From positions 1 through 64,000 of the forward strand of contig OENT01000768.1 in the NCBI GenBank assembly GCA_900239685.1: a stretch of 64,000 bases of DNA, read 5' to 3'. Shown one piece after another: positions 1-12,400 of the stretch; within the stretch, counting starts at the first letter, position 1; each line of letters begins with the position of its first letter. The notes under the pieces were generated by a model, which was not told where the DNA came from, did not search any database, and saw only the letters and a list, made by a program, of their open reading frames with translations. This DNA comes from Rotaria macrura (Eukaryota; Rotifera; Eurotatoria; Philodinida; Philodinidae). The position numbers were made by a program, and so were the translations under genes.

Positions 1-2
1 AC

Positions 3-191
3 ACCGCTGAGAAAAGTTACGAGAGTTTTTCTAAGAAGGTAAAAAATCGTTATCAAATCAGGGTTAGGCACTCTATACATTCAAATCGTCGTGAACTTGC
101 ATCGGCCGACGAAATTGTAACGACGTCAACATTTTTGACGGCATCAAAACTTAGACAAAAGAACTTATCACAGTTACTGGGAATAAAATAA
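3..191 (+). other. Possible terminal exon of a gene lying off the left edge
   Basis: Frame 3 is open from the window edge for 62 codons and ends at a TAA (189-191) lying in an AATAAA-rich stretch. The peptide is basic and mixed, with no low-complexity bias, but I recognise no family and see no start or upstream splice site inside the window. In DNA this AT-rich, 62 open codons are unusual but possible by chance. It may be the 3' end of a gene or simply noise. Confidence 0.18.
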
Positions 192-270
192 ATATTGGAT
201 ACTTAACGATTCATTGATAACACCAAGAGTAAAACAAGCACTTGAACTTAGTGCTCGATTCAAGCTAGTA

Positions 271-657
271 CAGTCAGGTGCAAAAGTCTTTGACCTCCAT
301 GTTTCAAGCTTTATTAAGCATTACTAAAAGGAACAGGGAAACTAAATATGTTTGACAAATAAGGCATAGTATAATGTACGAAAGTATTACAATTAATAGT
401 TGATCGATTATCTCTTCGAGTTACCCAAAACTAAACATAGGGCTTTGATCGATTCGGTTTCAGAGTAGTAGGATTCACTTGTTACGGCATTTTCTTCGAA
501 TTCAAAAAATGATCATGATAATTTGTAGCAAACGCAGCTATATTTAGATCTTTCCTTTTCTTCTAGGAAGTTCTCAACAAATCTCTACAAAAACTTCCAC
601 AGCTATGATTTTAGAAAATTCTACGATGAGATGGTCAAAGACTTTTGCACCTTACTA
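271..657. mobile_element. Short non-autonomous Tc1/mariner-like element (MITE)
   Basis: A perfect 20-nt inverted repeat pairs 276-295 (AGGTGCAAAAGTCTTTGACC) with 633-652. Pairing continues 5 nt outwards with two mismatches (CAGTC on the left, TAGTA read from the right) and then reaches TA on both sides (269-270 and 658-659). The outer sequence, CAGT..GTGCAAAAGTCTTTGACC, resembles terminal repeats of Tc1-type elements, which duplicate a TA target. The 387-bp interior has no open frame of useful length, so if it is an element it is non-autonomous and depends on a transposase elsewhere. Family assignment rests on the end sequence and the TA pair only. Confidence 0.55.
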
Positions 658-659
658 TA

Positions 660-3600
660 TCTAAATATATCATTTATATAAAAACAAGCATAAAAGAAAG
701 TATTCGATGAAGTGTTTCGTGTTGTTAACACTTCTTGTGGTTTTTTATCTGATGAAATAGTGTCTAGAAATAATACAGTCTGATATAAACAGCAGCTTAA
801 GTTTCCACTAATAAACCCAATGATTTATACAGTTACAAATAAAATGTTTGTCTAACGCATAGCACACTAAACCAAAGAAAAATTTCACCTAACTGACTTT
901 TCTCATAGGCATCAGGTTTAAGTGTTTTTAGTGCGTCAGTCCGACACAAATATACATTATTCAATGAATTCAAACGCTAGGATCTTTCTTTCGTATTATT
1001 CAAGGGGAGGTTCAGATAAAAGTGGGTGTGGGTTTCCTTGAAGTTTCGATGTTAATAAACTAGAAGAGGCATATAATCATATAAATATGTAAAATCATAC
1101 TTCTTTTTTTGTGAATGCTACTCAGATTCGTGATTATTTTACAAACGTTCATGTAGATGCTATGTTACAAACATTTTAGCGTTCCAAAAAATCTGCAAGT
1201 CTTACAAAAGCTGAGTGGGCAAACATTTCCAGCTTAAGAAAGCTTAATCTATACTAAACTTTATCAGTATAGAAATAAAATTCCTCAGAAATATTTCATC
1301 ACATAACTATTACACAAATATATAGCCAGAAAAGAAAAACCAATCAGCGACGACATTCAAATATTTCTCTGGTAACTGCCAGTACTTGAATACAGTTAGA
1401 AAGTAAAAGTAAATGAACCTGTACTGCAAGAATGTACTTAGTATTTACAATTTCTAAATAAAAAGGTACCAATATATTGTACTCAATATTCAGTGTTTGA
1501 TTTATGACATTTTGATTAGCAAGCACAGCACTTTTCTTCTTCAACTCGGACCAATGTCGATTTTTTCGACATAAAGACGAATAGAGGAAACTTTCCTTGA
1601 AACTAGTCTCTAATAGGTTTGATTTTGAAAGTGCTGATGCGATATTAAATATATTAGGATTAAGGAACGAGTTGAAAGTTTGCTAATAAATTTGTGAATA
1701 TCTCAATCGGAATCGACAGTCGGATTTCGAAGGTTGTTTTGACATATCATTTTCGTCTGAGAGTCTTTTAATAATAATAATAGGGGATGAAATATACAAT
1801 CGTAATAATGGATTTTAGAAAACAAATTTTTATTTTCACAAAGATCATGGAATACAGAAGGAGACAAGAAAATTAAACTGAGGTTGACTGTATGTGAAAA
1901 TCTTTGCAAAACAGTCGCTTTTTTTCATAAGAGTGAGAAGAGCAGAAAAAAGAAAACAATATTTATTTATAAATTCCTTTGTTATGGAATGAAAATTTCA
2001 TAGATAATTGAAGATGATTTGGTTCGATGTTGAGCAACTGTTGAAATGTTGTAGAATATTTTTTATAGAAAGAATAATAGTTGATGAAAAAGAAATAGGT
2101 TGAAATATTATAACTGGATAATAACCAATGATAACCGAAACTTGTCCATTTGTTCGATTAACGATGAGTTTTCTCTACATCCTTATTTTTGTTTCAGATG
2201 ATTCTCTTTCGATGTTGAAAAATTGTGGATTTCTTTATCCATAAATATGTAAAGCCAATGGAAATCCTCTTACATTAAAACTAGTTTGTTGTCTGCTGCT
2301 TACTGTCTCTTCTTTAAAATCGAGATTCCTTTTCTTTTGATCTAGTTATCTTTGTCAAATAAACTAAAAGTAAAATTGAAATGATCATTTGTGTTGAATC
2401 GACTGTTTGAATATAGATCAAATGCAAATCTTGCTATTGACATAAATCGACATCTCTTAGTTGTCTTGTTTTTAATTTCAATTGGTTTCTATCATTGGAA
2501 TACTGAACAGATATAGAATAAAACAAACATCAATAAAAACCTAAAGACGCTTTTCAAATGACGATAAACGTCGTTGATCTTCCAGACTTAGTGAGCGATC
2601 TTCCAACAGATTTCTATTGAATAAACAAATGACTTTTGTTCGTCTATTTGATGGCTAAGCATCAATTTTACTTTTCATTTCTAATCGAATAAAGAATCGC
2701 TTATAATTCATTAATCGAGATGCCACTTTTAATCAGTTTGATTTGTTTTTTTAAAAAATTTCCTTGTAAACCATCGTTCGATTTCGATTAGGAGCTAGAC
2801 AACGTGTCGAGAATAGAAATCTTGAGGAAACTGTTCTTCTGGGTCTCTATCGAATAAACATGCTGAAATAATAATTCGAAGTTTGAACATCGAAACAATC
2901 GGTGAATCAAAATCCACTTTAATCTGTTCTAAATCGATGTTGAGCGTTACTGTTCAATTAAATGATTTGAAAAAACAGTAGCGTAATGCTCACATCCACA
3001 TTCTACTTTTGTATGAAACAGACGTTATGGACCATACAACGATGACAATCAAATCTCTGAAGTATGTATACTCTTGGAAAATGACAATCTGAGATCATAT
3101 TTAATATCGAGAAATAAATAACCATGGCGGCTACGATGTAGGATATAAATCTCAATACTATCTTCAACGATACACAGCTACATCCACATCTCAGCAGAAT
3201 CATTTTGACTGTTGAAATCGATCGAATAGTATATGAATTCATATAAAAATTGGATGCTTCTGTCGGAATTGACCCTAATCCATTTATGGGTTCTGATTGG
3301 TCTTTATACTATTGCAATCAAAAATTTATTGATACTCGACGGATCATACACTGAATGACCGTTGGGTCCGATACTAGTCCTGTGTCCCGAATTCCGATCA
3401 GGTCTGTTCGGATTTTTCCACGTAACAACCACCCATACATTTTATTCGAAAGAAAACTGAGTTTCATCAGGATGAACGCGCTACAGTACAGTCATCGTTT
3501 TAGTGAAAACAATAGAAACGACAGATGTCACCCAGTTAATTCTCCTTTTGTTAATGTGGTCCCTGTTGTAGTTTGTCGGAATACAATAATATGCTTTGAA

Positions 3601-4318
3601 AAATCTATGAATAATATTCTTTCTATTCTAATAATTGCCGTAGCTAAAAATGAGTTTCATATGAAGTGCATTAATAGATCGTGATTTCAACATTGATTGG
3701 TGTTTCTCCGCTTACTAATAATTATAAGACACCATTGACAACTAGAGGTCTTCCATTTTCTTTTTCTTTTCTCCTTCTTATTTTAACTATTTTATCTTGT
3801 TGACATCAAGCTTGTGTCATTCAATTCGTTCTCATTTGTGTACTGTTGTTCATGACACTCAATGAATACTTTTCCATTCGTTGTCATATTCTAGCAGTCA
3901 GTGAAGCACATCGCTATAGGCGATGAGTAATAGAAGATTTGTGAGTTTCTTCTTTTCTTTCTTGATTTGTTTTTTTTTTCAATGCAAGGTAAAAATTACC
4001 AATGAAGGGGTTGAGGGGCGACGTCAAACAGGAGAAAAAAAGAATCTAAACGAATATACGAGAAAAAAACGCCTGGTTATTGCGTAGAAGAAAATAAATC
4101 TTTTACTACCTATTTCGACGTGTGCACAATTGGATAGTTTTGTATGTTCGTTCGCCTCATATATTTTTGTTTTTCTTTGATTGTATCCATACTATTTTGT
4201 TTCGGAGTTTCATTACGATTAGAACTATACTTATTATATTGCAATCTGTTTTTCTTTGTATAAACATTAAATTTAGATACACACATTGAAGGATCTACAT
4301 AAAGTTAACACTCATACT
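660..4318. other. Gene-free stretch left of the TMEM59-like gene
   Basis: No convincing coding signal was seen. Open frames at 3003-3242 (-) and 3355-3684 (+) are isolated, show no splice partners and match no family I know. The last part (about 4200-4318) is T-rich and is the likely promoter and leader region of the TMEM59-like gene, including a TTTAG acceptor-like site about 40 nt before its ATG. Confidence 0.4.
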
Positions 4319-5575
4319 ATGGTAAAACTTTTGGTTTTTGCCATCTTACTGGCATCATCGCCAGCAACAGGCTTAGTCGAAAAATTGTTTCGTGCTGAAA
4401 ATAGCTGCTACTCAGATTGTCAGAGTCGTTATTCACCCATGACACCTCAGTTGAAAGCTTGTCACAACGGTTTGCTAAATGAATAGTAATGATCGAGGAA
4501 ACATAAAATGAACTACATATGCTTATTACGTTTAGGCTGTGACTTTAAGTTGCTCAATCCAAATTGTGAACCTCCATGTAAATCTACGACAACAGATGAA
4601 CAGCTCGTGGCTATCTGTAAAGCTAGTTGTGCTCTAAGTAGCCCTGCTGTTGTTGGACATGGTGAAAATGAGAAACCAATCGTTGCCGTTGATCCAGTTC
4701 CGGTAACACTATTATCTCAATATAACCTTGATTGTTGCAATGTTATTTTTCAGGAGACTAAGCAACAAGAAATCGTTCCTTCAATAGCACAACAGGAACG
4801 ACCACGTTCAATTATTCTTATCCGTCTTCGTCAACGACCAACATTTGAACTACCATCAATGCATATGTCCTCAGTTCATGATTTCTTTAACAGTGATCCA
4901 GTTCAAATGTTCAATGCTATGATTAAACAATTTCAAGCACAATCAAGTAATATTGAACAATCGATTCGTAAGTCAATGGAAGAAAATTCAAAAGGCATGC
5001 CAAAACCTCCCGACTTTCCAACACTATCAGAATTACCAAAAATGATACCAGTTATTCGTATACCACTTCATGAAAATTCAGATTCATCAAGTGAAGAAGA
5101 TAGTGATAAAAAATTAGTACCTGTTGAATTTCGACATGCACTTAACAATCCACGTGAATTTCATGAATTCCATCATGGACATATGCGATCAATGCATAAT
5201 CGGTTTCAACAATTCGTTACTGATGTTCGCACTGAATGGAATGATCTTGTCCGTAAACAACCAAAGATTCCAATATGGATCTTTCTTGCCATTTTTCTTT
5301 CGTCATCAGCTATTCTCTGGTGTAAGTTTTTCTACGTGACACATTATTTTTAAGTACAAAAAGCAAGAGTTCAATCTATTATTTTTGTTTTAGATATGGT
5401 AATGTCACTTTGTCGTCATAGACCTTCTCGTGATGTTTTATCGATTCGTGCTCAAGAACTCGTTTTTCATCCATACGACTATGAAGCATATGAAAAGGAA
5501 AAAATTCAACCTGATGATCAACCTTATGAAGTCACAGAATCATTACCAATTAAAGTTAAATTATCCAACATTTAA
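4319..5575 (+). CDS. TMEM59: TMEM59-like single-pass membrane glycoprotein
   Basis: Four exons: 4319-4469, 4536-4702, 4754-5321, 5394-5575; about 355 residues, close to TMEM59 (about 320). The ATG at 4319 opens a hydrophobic signal peptide (KLLVFAILLASSPATG). The lumenal part carries the family's paired cysteines (NSCYSDCQSRY, then CHNGCDF across the first splice), followed by an acidic serine-rich stretch, one membrane helix (IPIWIFLAIFLSSSAILW) and a cytosolic tail ending LPIKVKLSNI, very like the mammalian end LPTKVNLAHSEI. Mammalian TMEM59 is a Golgi, endosome and lysosome protein that affects glycosylation and binds ATG16L1. I could not find the ATG16L1-binding motif ([YW]xxx[ED]xxxx[YWF]xxL) in this tail. 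Intron 2 is 51 nt, in frame and stop-free, so an unspliced isoform could be translated. The gene is convergent with CDK5. Confidence 0.85.
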
Positions 5576-6219
5576 ATATATTTTATTTATTGTATATAAC
5601 AGCTGATGGAAGGAGATATATAAGATCTGACTAATTTTAACAAATGACATCATTTTTCTTTTTTTTCTCCTTGATCAAATTTTTTTTCTTCATTTTTCAA
5701 ATTCATGATAAAGCGTTCAACATAACAAAAAACAAACAGAACAACACATTTCATTCCAGCTCACTCAATTATCTGTAGTTAGATTCTACTTAAACTTTCT
5801 TTTCCTTCTATATTGTCGTGCTTATGTACCGCTATGTTTATTCTTATATTCATTCGTACTGAGACAATTATCGATCGATACCTTCTTCTTTCGTTTATCA
5901 TAAACTCTTCTCTTTCTCTTTGTTTTTATTCAACTTTTATTTCTCCAAAATAAAATTCTTTAAAACTAATTTATCATATCAAGAGCTGACTTCATTTCAA
6001 TCCAAACTTGTTTTTGTGTTCGTTGAAGAAGAATAAAACACGTATAAATGCACAATGACACAAAGAATGAAAACTATTAGAGAACAATTATTTATATATG
6101 TATCTATGTAAACGAGAGTGTTTACGACGAAGAACAAAGATCTGTATAACGATAATATTTGTTTCTCATCATTTATTGAATATTTTAATGCACCACAAAA
6201 AAAAGAAATGAATTCTATA
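5576..6219. other. 3' ends of the convergent TMEM59-like and CDK5 genes
   Basis: T-rich DNA between two convergent stop codons, with several AATAAA-like hexamers (for example near 5949). An open frame at 5997-6269 (-) overlaps the last CDK5 exon in another frame and is not coding. Nothing else seen. Confidence 0.5.
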
Positions 6220-9200
6220 TTAATTGACTGATTGTATATCTGAAAAGTATGGATGTTGAAGAGCATCAACTGCAGATATTCGTTGATTTGGATTACAGAT
6301 TAGACAACGCTAAAATAAATATGAAAATAATCAAATCTTAATTACATCATTGATGTTATGCTTGTTATCGTATGATAATATTCATGACGATGACGTCAGA
6401 ATCGAAACCCATGAAGATGATGTTTGCACTAATGTGTCTTTTATGAAATGCTATTTATCGAATAAGAAGCATTGGAAGTTTTATGAACTTTTTCATAGCT
6501 TTCAACGTATCAAATTTCGAACATAGTTTTCTTATTTCGTTCATTCACAAACGATATGTTGTCGAATGATCATTAGAATTTCGAGTACTTGTCGAACATG
6601 ACCGACTAATAAACAAAAGAAGACATATCGGAAGAAAGTTCATGATTAATTTAGTAGAAGTATGTCTAACAAGATAGCTCCGTCGACCATAAATAAGCCT
6701 AAAGGTCATTTTTATCAGTCGTAATTGAACAGATGACGCCTCATCTATCATCTAAATGTAATTACTAAGAATTCAAACTCGAGTTTCTTTCTCGACGATC
6801 TACATTCGATAGTTTTCTATTGTTAACAACTGATCGATTGATTATTCCTATACTGGGCAATGATATGTCCTATTATCAAACGGTAAATCTCATTTGAAAG
6901 CTAATTAATCTAATAGTAACTAGTGGTCTCAAGATGTCTACTCGATTTAATTCTATCAATTGGTTACAATCGCCGTCATTATTAGATTCAGCTGGAAGAA
7001 TAAATATTGTAGAAATTTACCAATAGAAGATCTTTGCCTTTGCTATTCAGTTTAGGCACGAAATGAACAAGTGATAATGTTGGTTGATAGATTGAGAATG
7101 GTTTATATTCGGGCAGAGTTGAAACACCAGGCCAAGTTTCTTCGGTCGGTGTTCCAATTACTCTGAAAATAAAATTAATGAATAAAACGACTATACATTG
7201 ATTTTTTTTACATACTTGAATATTCTTCTTAATTGATCGTCAACGCTTTCTCCAGGAAATAATGGTTTACCTCCGTTTGCCAATTCAGCAAAAATACAGC
7301 CAGCAGACCCTGGTAAAAATTAATAATGATTCATATGAAAAAAAGAATAAAATTGAAAGCATGTTTTTTTTTTTGACATTTACATATATCTATTGAGGTC
7401 GTATAAATCTTTGCACCGAATAAAACATCAGGCGGACGATACCAGAGAGTTACGACTTCTGATGAATAACACTTTACGGGAATACCATAGGCTCTTGCTA
7501 AGCCGAAATCAGCTAGCTTTAATTCTCCATTCTTAAAATAAGAAATGTCTTTAGTTTTTGTTGTTAAAAGAAAATCATTTAAATGATTACAACCTTAGTC
7601 AATAGTAAATTTTGTGGTTTAAGATCACGATGAAGTACACTGTGTTCATGACAATAGGATAAACCTTGTAATAATTGCCAGAAAAATGATTGTACTGTCG
7701 TTGAATCAATGTCACCATTGCATGAATCGAAATACTTCTTTAAATCTTGATCACAATATTCAAATATTAGATTTAAAGTCTTCTCGGTATGAATAACATC
7801 TAGTAATCTACGAAACACAAACAATCAATGAATATATTTATACATACATGCATATAATTTTTATACTAAGAAATCAATTTCAAATTCATTCCTATCCATA
7901 AAACTAAATCAACAACATTCAGTTCTTGCTATTTATTAAGATACTTTTATTTTAAAATCAGTGCTGCATCACCACCACACAGCATAGGTCGTCTCGTCCA
8001 TGTATGATTTTTCATTCTAGTATTCTTTTCTACTGTATTCTAATTTCAATTTTTAATGAACATGGCCTTGACTCATATTCTGATAAGGTCACAATAATCA
8101 TATTCCTCTCTTTCGAGTATCTCTTTATCGTCTCAAGCAAAAGAAAACTTAACTATAATCTAATTATTTTTAACTGAATTGCAAAATAATCCTTTTCTGG
8201 CTGTATTCGACATAAATAAATTAACAGTTGTCAGAATTCAACACTAGCATGTATAAAATCTAACGATTTTTCTATATCTTTCTACGACAAGAAAACGAAA
8301 AGTTTAAATGAATAATTTATGAAACTTAAATAAATTTTAGAATCAAGTCAAAATTGTTTTTGTCTAACCATGACCTGGTGAAAAAGTATAATTGCCGTGT
8401 TGAACTGGAAAATTATTAGAGTATTGATGAAAAACGCCGGTGGTTTCTTTTTTTGAAAATCGGAACGATAAAGATCTAATCACCGGATTTCAATTCTTTC
8501 ATACAATACACACGCGTCGCATTTCACTGATTAACTTGATCATTCACTAGCTAGTAGCATCTCACTAAGGATCCCATTTGATGTTGATCGGAGTGTGTAT
8601 GTGTATAAAGGTAAAGTATCGAGATGACTGCTTCCAAATTCGAAATATTTTTCGACTGGCAATAGTCATCCTTGAGAATTTCAACGAAAACGTTGGAAAA
8701 AATTGATCTCATCGTGCACGGCTTGTTTTGATAGGGAAAAATTTTAAAGAAAAACTGGTTCATATCGTTGAAATTTCTGTCCTCCATAAAGATTTACTTT
8801 GACAATAGATCAACAATGTTTCTCGCACGATAGATGAAACTGATCAAGTTGTGCTAATAAATACCATGACAACTTTTTCGATTTTATTACAAAAGAATTC
8901 ATTTCTCTCGATCTCTCTTTTATCTTAGCTCGAAACGCTTTTAGGTCAATCCTATGGCAACTTCAGTTAAGTTCATTATTAGGCCTTCATTGATCTCCTG
9001 CAAGCATTGCTTACCTGACTATATTTGGATGGCGTAATTCTTTTAGAAGACATATTTCACGTAGAGCAGAGCTAGGTACACCCTAGAAATGAAAATAAGA
9101 AAAACAAATTTCAATTTTGTCTAAAAATTAATCATACATCATCTTCATCATCCAATCGAACTTTTTTTAGCGCTACTATTTCTTGTGTTAATAAACTACG

Positions 9201-9340
9201 AGCTTTATATACCGTACCGTAGGTACCTATAAAAGGAAGACAAGAAGATCTATTTGTGTAAAAAGAACATCAAATCGGTTTGTTTCATTTATACCTTCTC
9301 CGATGCGTTCGATTTTCTCATATTTATCAGCTCTAGACAT
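6220..9340 (-). CDS. CDK5: Cyclin-dependent kinase 5
   Basis: Eight exons, 5' to 3': 9340-9295, 9226-9138, 9082-9015, 7807-7594, 7531-7384, 7309-7216, 7162-7021, 6309-6220. They join in phase to give 296 residues (human CDK5 292). Visible motifs: glycine loop ([11 protein letters not shown]), catalytic lysine in VALKKVRL, the PSSALRE cyclin/p35-binding helix, YFDSCNGD (typical of CDK5 rather than CDK1/2), the catalytic loop [20 protein letters not shown], and a T-loop with serine rather than threonine ([19 protein letters not shown]), as in CDK5, which does not need T-loop phosphorylation. In animals it acts with p35/p39 activators in neurons. The start follows a pyrimidine-rich tract and TTTTAG directly, and the upstream gene stops 66 nt earlier, suggesting delivery by trans-splicing. 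Confidence 0.96.
7808..9014 (-). other. Long intron 3 of CDK5 (1207 nt)
   Basis: Flanked by a good donor (CAG|GTAAGC, minus strand) and acceptor (TTTCGTAG). It is far longer than the neighbouring introns of about 50-70 nt. No open frame, repeat or transposon end was recognised inside. An open frame at 8551-8787 (-) matches nothing known. Confidence 0.6.
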
Positions 9341-9406
9341 CTAAAATACGATGAAAAAAGGAAGAAAAAAGCAAACATTTGAGGATTCAATTTCAAAGTA
9401 ACTATA
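9341..9406 (-). promoter_or_regulatory. 66-nt intercistronic gap with a 3' splice acceptor at the CDK5 start
   Basis: On the minus strand the gap runs from the TAA of the band-7 gene to the CDK5 ATG. Its last about 35 nt are TTTTTTCTTCC..TTTTTTC..GTATTTTAG followed at once by ATG. No AATAAA lies in the gap. A bare acceptor with no donor upstream, in a gap too short for a promoter, is what a spliced-leader trans-splice site in an operon looks like. The reading is inference. Confidence 0.55.
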
Positions 9407-12400
9407 TTAATTTTCAAGTATAGAGAGAAATTCAGTCATGTCAAAAACGTTCTCTGCTGGAACAAAGTCAAATAAATCGTTGATTGGTTTCGTTTTCTTA
9501 TCATCATCATATTGTGTAACGAAACTATCAACATTAACTGTTTGTGTTAGATTAGCCAAATGATTCATTTCTAGTAAGAATGATGTCGATAATTTATCAA
9601 CTAATGAATCAATATTTAATCGACGAAATAAATTTTGCTCTGATGAACTTATTTGTTTGAGTAGACGAGATTCATAAATGATTCGTGCTTTTTCACGTAT
9701 TAATTCATTATTAGCTAATGCAGACATTAATGTCTCGCGTGCTTTATTTAAGAATTGATTTCGTTGTCGCTCAGTTTCAATCCATATTAATGAAGAATTT
9801 TCTTGACTTTCAGCTATTTCAGTAAAGAGTGGTTTAAGCATTAATGTATGCAGACGTTTCATTATTGGTTTTGGTAATGCAACTTCAAATATATATACAG
9901 CATCAATATCAACAAAATAACCGTGCGAACATGCTAGTAATGTATTGTTGCAATGCGCTAAAGTTGAACATGAATATTCAATTGTCTTTGAGCATGTTTT
10001 ATGTTCACAACAATTTGGACAACAATCCCCTGAGAGTGATTGTTGTATCACACGTGATAAACGATATTCAACATGTTCTCGACGTGCACGATAATCATAA
10101 ATAGAAAATTGATTGCCGTAATTACGGAAAATATTTTCAGCGACAAGATAAAGAACACGTTCATGTTCAGACGCAAAATTTAACCAAATAGGTTCGATTT
10201 GATCCGGTCTAAAAATAAACAATGATAATTGTTAGTGTTATTTCACGAGGATTAAAACATGTAAAACCACGCAGTTCTGTATGTCATTTATGAGAAGATC
10301 AGTTCCTTCGATCTATTTTGAAGTGTACATAATTCTTAATCTACAATTATGCACATAATTTAAAATGGAAGTCAGACAATAAATTAGAACGGAATATTAT
10401 ATATGTACAGTCAATTATCTTTTATTAGCAAAGTCTACCACACGTCACTAAATAGGAAACAGTACTTTCGATGTTTCAACGCTACTTCTAAATTGATTGC
10501 GTTTCAACACATGTAATATTCTTTCTTATCTTAGTTTGCATTGAATTAAAGTAAATTTAGGAGAATTGAAAATATATGGACCTTATCATATCAAGTTCTC
10601 GCTGCATGTGTTACTTCAGAAATAAAATGCACTACTAGAGCATAGAAATTTTCCGAAAGTAACTGCATCGCATGGGTGAATGTTAAGATCCATTGCATAC
10701 TTCTATATTAATTTAATAATGTTAAATTGAACAAATGAAAGATGAGTGAATCTAGTTGCTACTCGTATACGGCAATGAAACTTTACTAGTATCCGTATTT
10801 CATCCTTCTCAATAAATCAATCTTAATCCGGATTTATAGTCGAAGCCCACGGCGTTGCAAATGCTTTTTATTTATAATTTTAAATTATTTTTATCGGTTT
10901 TTCGGTTTAAATTGAATCTATGTGTGTGTGCATGTGTATAGTTCAAACTACAGGGAAGATGCGCATGTTAAATTCGAAGGAAAATTCAGTCAATCATCTG
11001 TGTTGTTGGTTAATTCCTATCGATGCACATTGTTGACGAGGTAGCAGTCTCGTCTAATTTCTCTCGGGAGGATTTCTGAAATGCTTGAATGCATGACTAA
11101 ATATTTACTTCACAGATAGTATAAAAAAAGAAATCTTTTTCAACTAACTGCACTTTAATATCTAAAGAAGATATTCATCATTTGACCTTGAAAATGTTTT
11201 ACTGCCATTCTTCGACGATCAATTAGCTACAATCAAAAACACCGACTCAATTAAATCTACTATTCGAAAGAATATTTCAAAATATAACAAGTACGTTTAA
11301 GATCTCATTCATGTATGACAGGATATATTCATTGTACTCGTGTCGATTTTTAAGGATGATTCATTATAAATTAAGTCAAAGACTACTAGTTCGAATTGAA
11401 TTCTTTTTCGATGAACGAATCTCAACTACACTACCTGTTGTTCAACGACCATAGACTCTTATTGTCAAAGGCAAAGCGACTCGATAGGATAATACGTGAA
11501 TAGCAGTACAACTTAATAGAATGTTGCAAGAGTTCTGAAATTATTTTACGCATATTGTTTTATATCTAAATCCATGCAACGCAAGTCTTCTAGAACAAAA
11601 TTTAAAAAATGATCACTATCTTCTTCATCAAAGTCTTTTCATTTTACTTTCTACTGTTCAAAATCTAGAACTCATTAATGTCATGAATTTTTCTGTATAC
11701 ATCCATTTGATATGTTCTGTCTTATCACTCATTCATTCATACCAAAATTGCAATCGTGAAACATCTACATACCGAATTCGATAGACAATTGATACATCTA
11801 TTGTCACACTAGCTTGATCAGTTGTAAACACTGCTAGATCTTCAAAATTTAGATATCGAGCTGTTTTATCGAATTTCATCATGTTCTTCCAGGGCAATAT
11901 TATGTGAATTCCAGTTGAATATGGATTTTTTAGATCCAAAACACCTGTCATTAAATTATGTGCTACACCAAACTAGCAATTACAAAAAGAAAACAATTTC
12001 ATTGATATTCAAGAACCGGCAAAGGAAGATTCATCGATACCCTTACCTCATCATATTCGACAGTTGTAAAACCAAGTATTATGAATGCAATTAAAACAAT
12101 CATAATTAGTATGACAGTACCAAAGATTAAAATTGAAAACAGTTTTGCATTTCGATTATCAGCCGGCATTAAGCTGAGAAATTATAGATTCAATCAAAGA
12201 ATAATTCTTGTTTTTCTAACGAAAAGAAAAGAAAACTTTACTCGGCCCAAAATTCACGTGCTATTTGAATTAAACCACGATTTTGCCGTGCTGGTGAGCG
12301 ATTTGTTAATGAAGAAGAACGATGATGATCGCGTTGTTGAAGATCACCTTCGTTGTCTGTTCTTGGACGGAATTCAACATTGAGTCGTTCATCATCACTT

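Noticed and set aside
3003-3242. 79-codon open frame on the minus strand with hydrophobic stretches
   Set aside because: No upstream or downstream exon partners, no family resemblance, surrounded by non-coding DNA.
3355-3684. 109-codon open frame on the plus strand, the longest in the left intergenic DNA
   Set aside because: Composition looks random, no start context or splice sites, no recognised domain. Kept in mind as the best orphan candidate but not supported.
11733-11772. Extension of band-7 exon 6 to the next GT (..YVDVSRLQFW)
   Set aside because: Joining there to the next exon gives a TGA at the junction; the GTATGT donor at 11772 keeps the frame and the domain.
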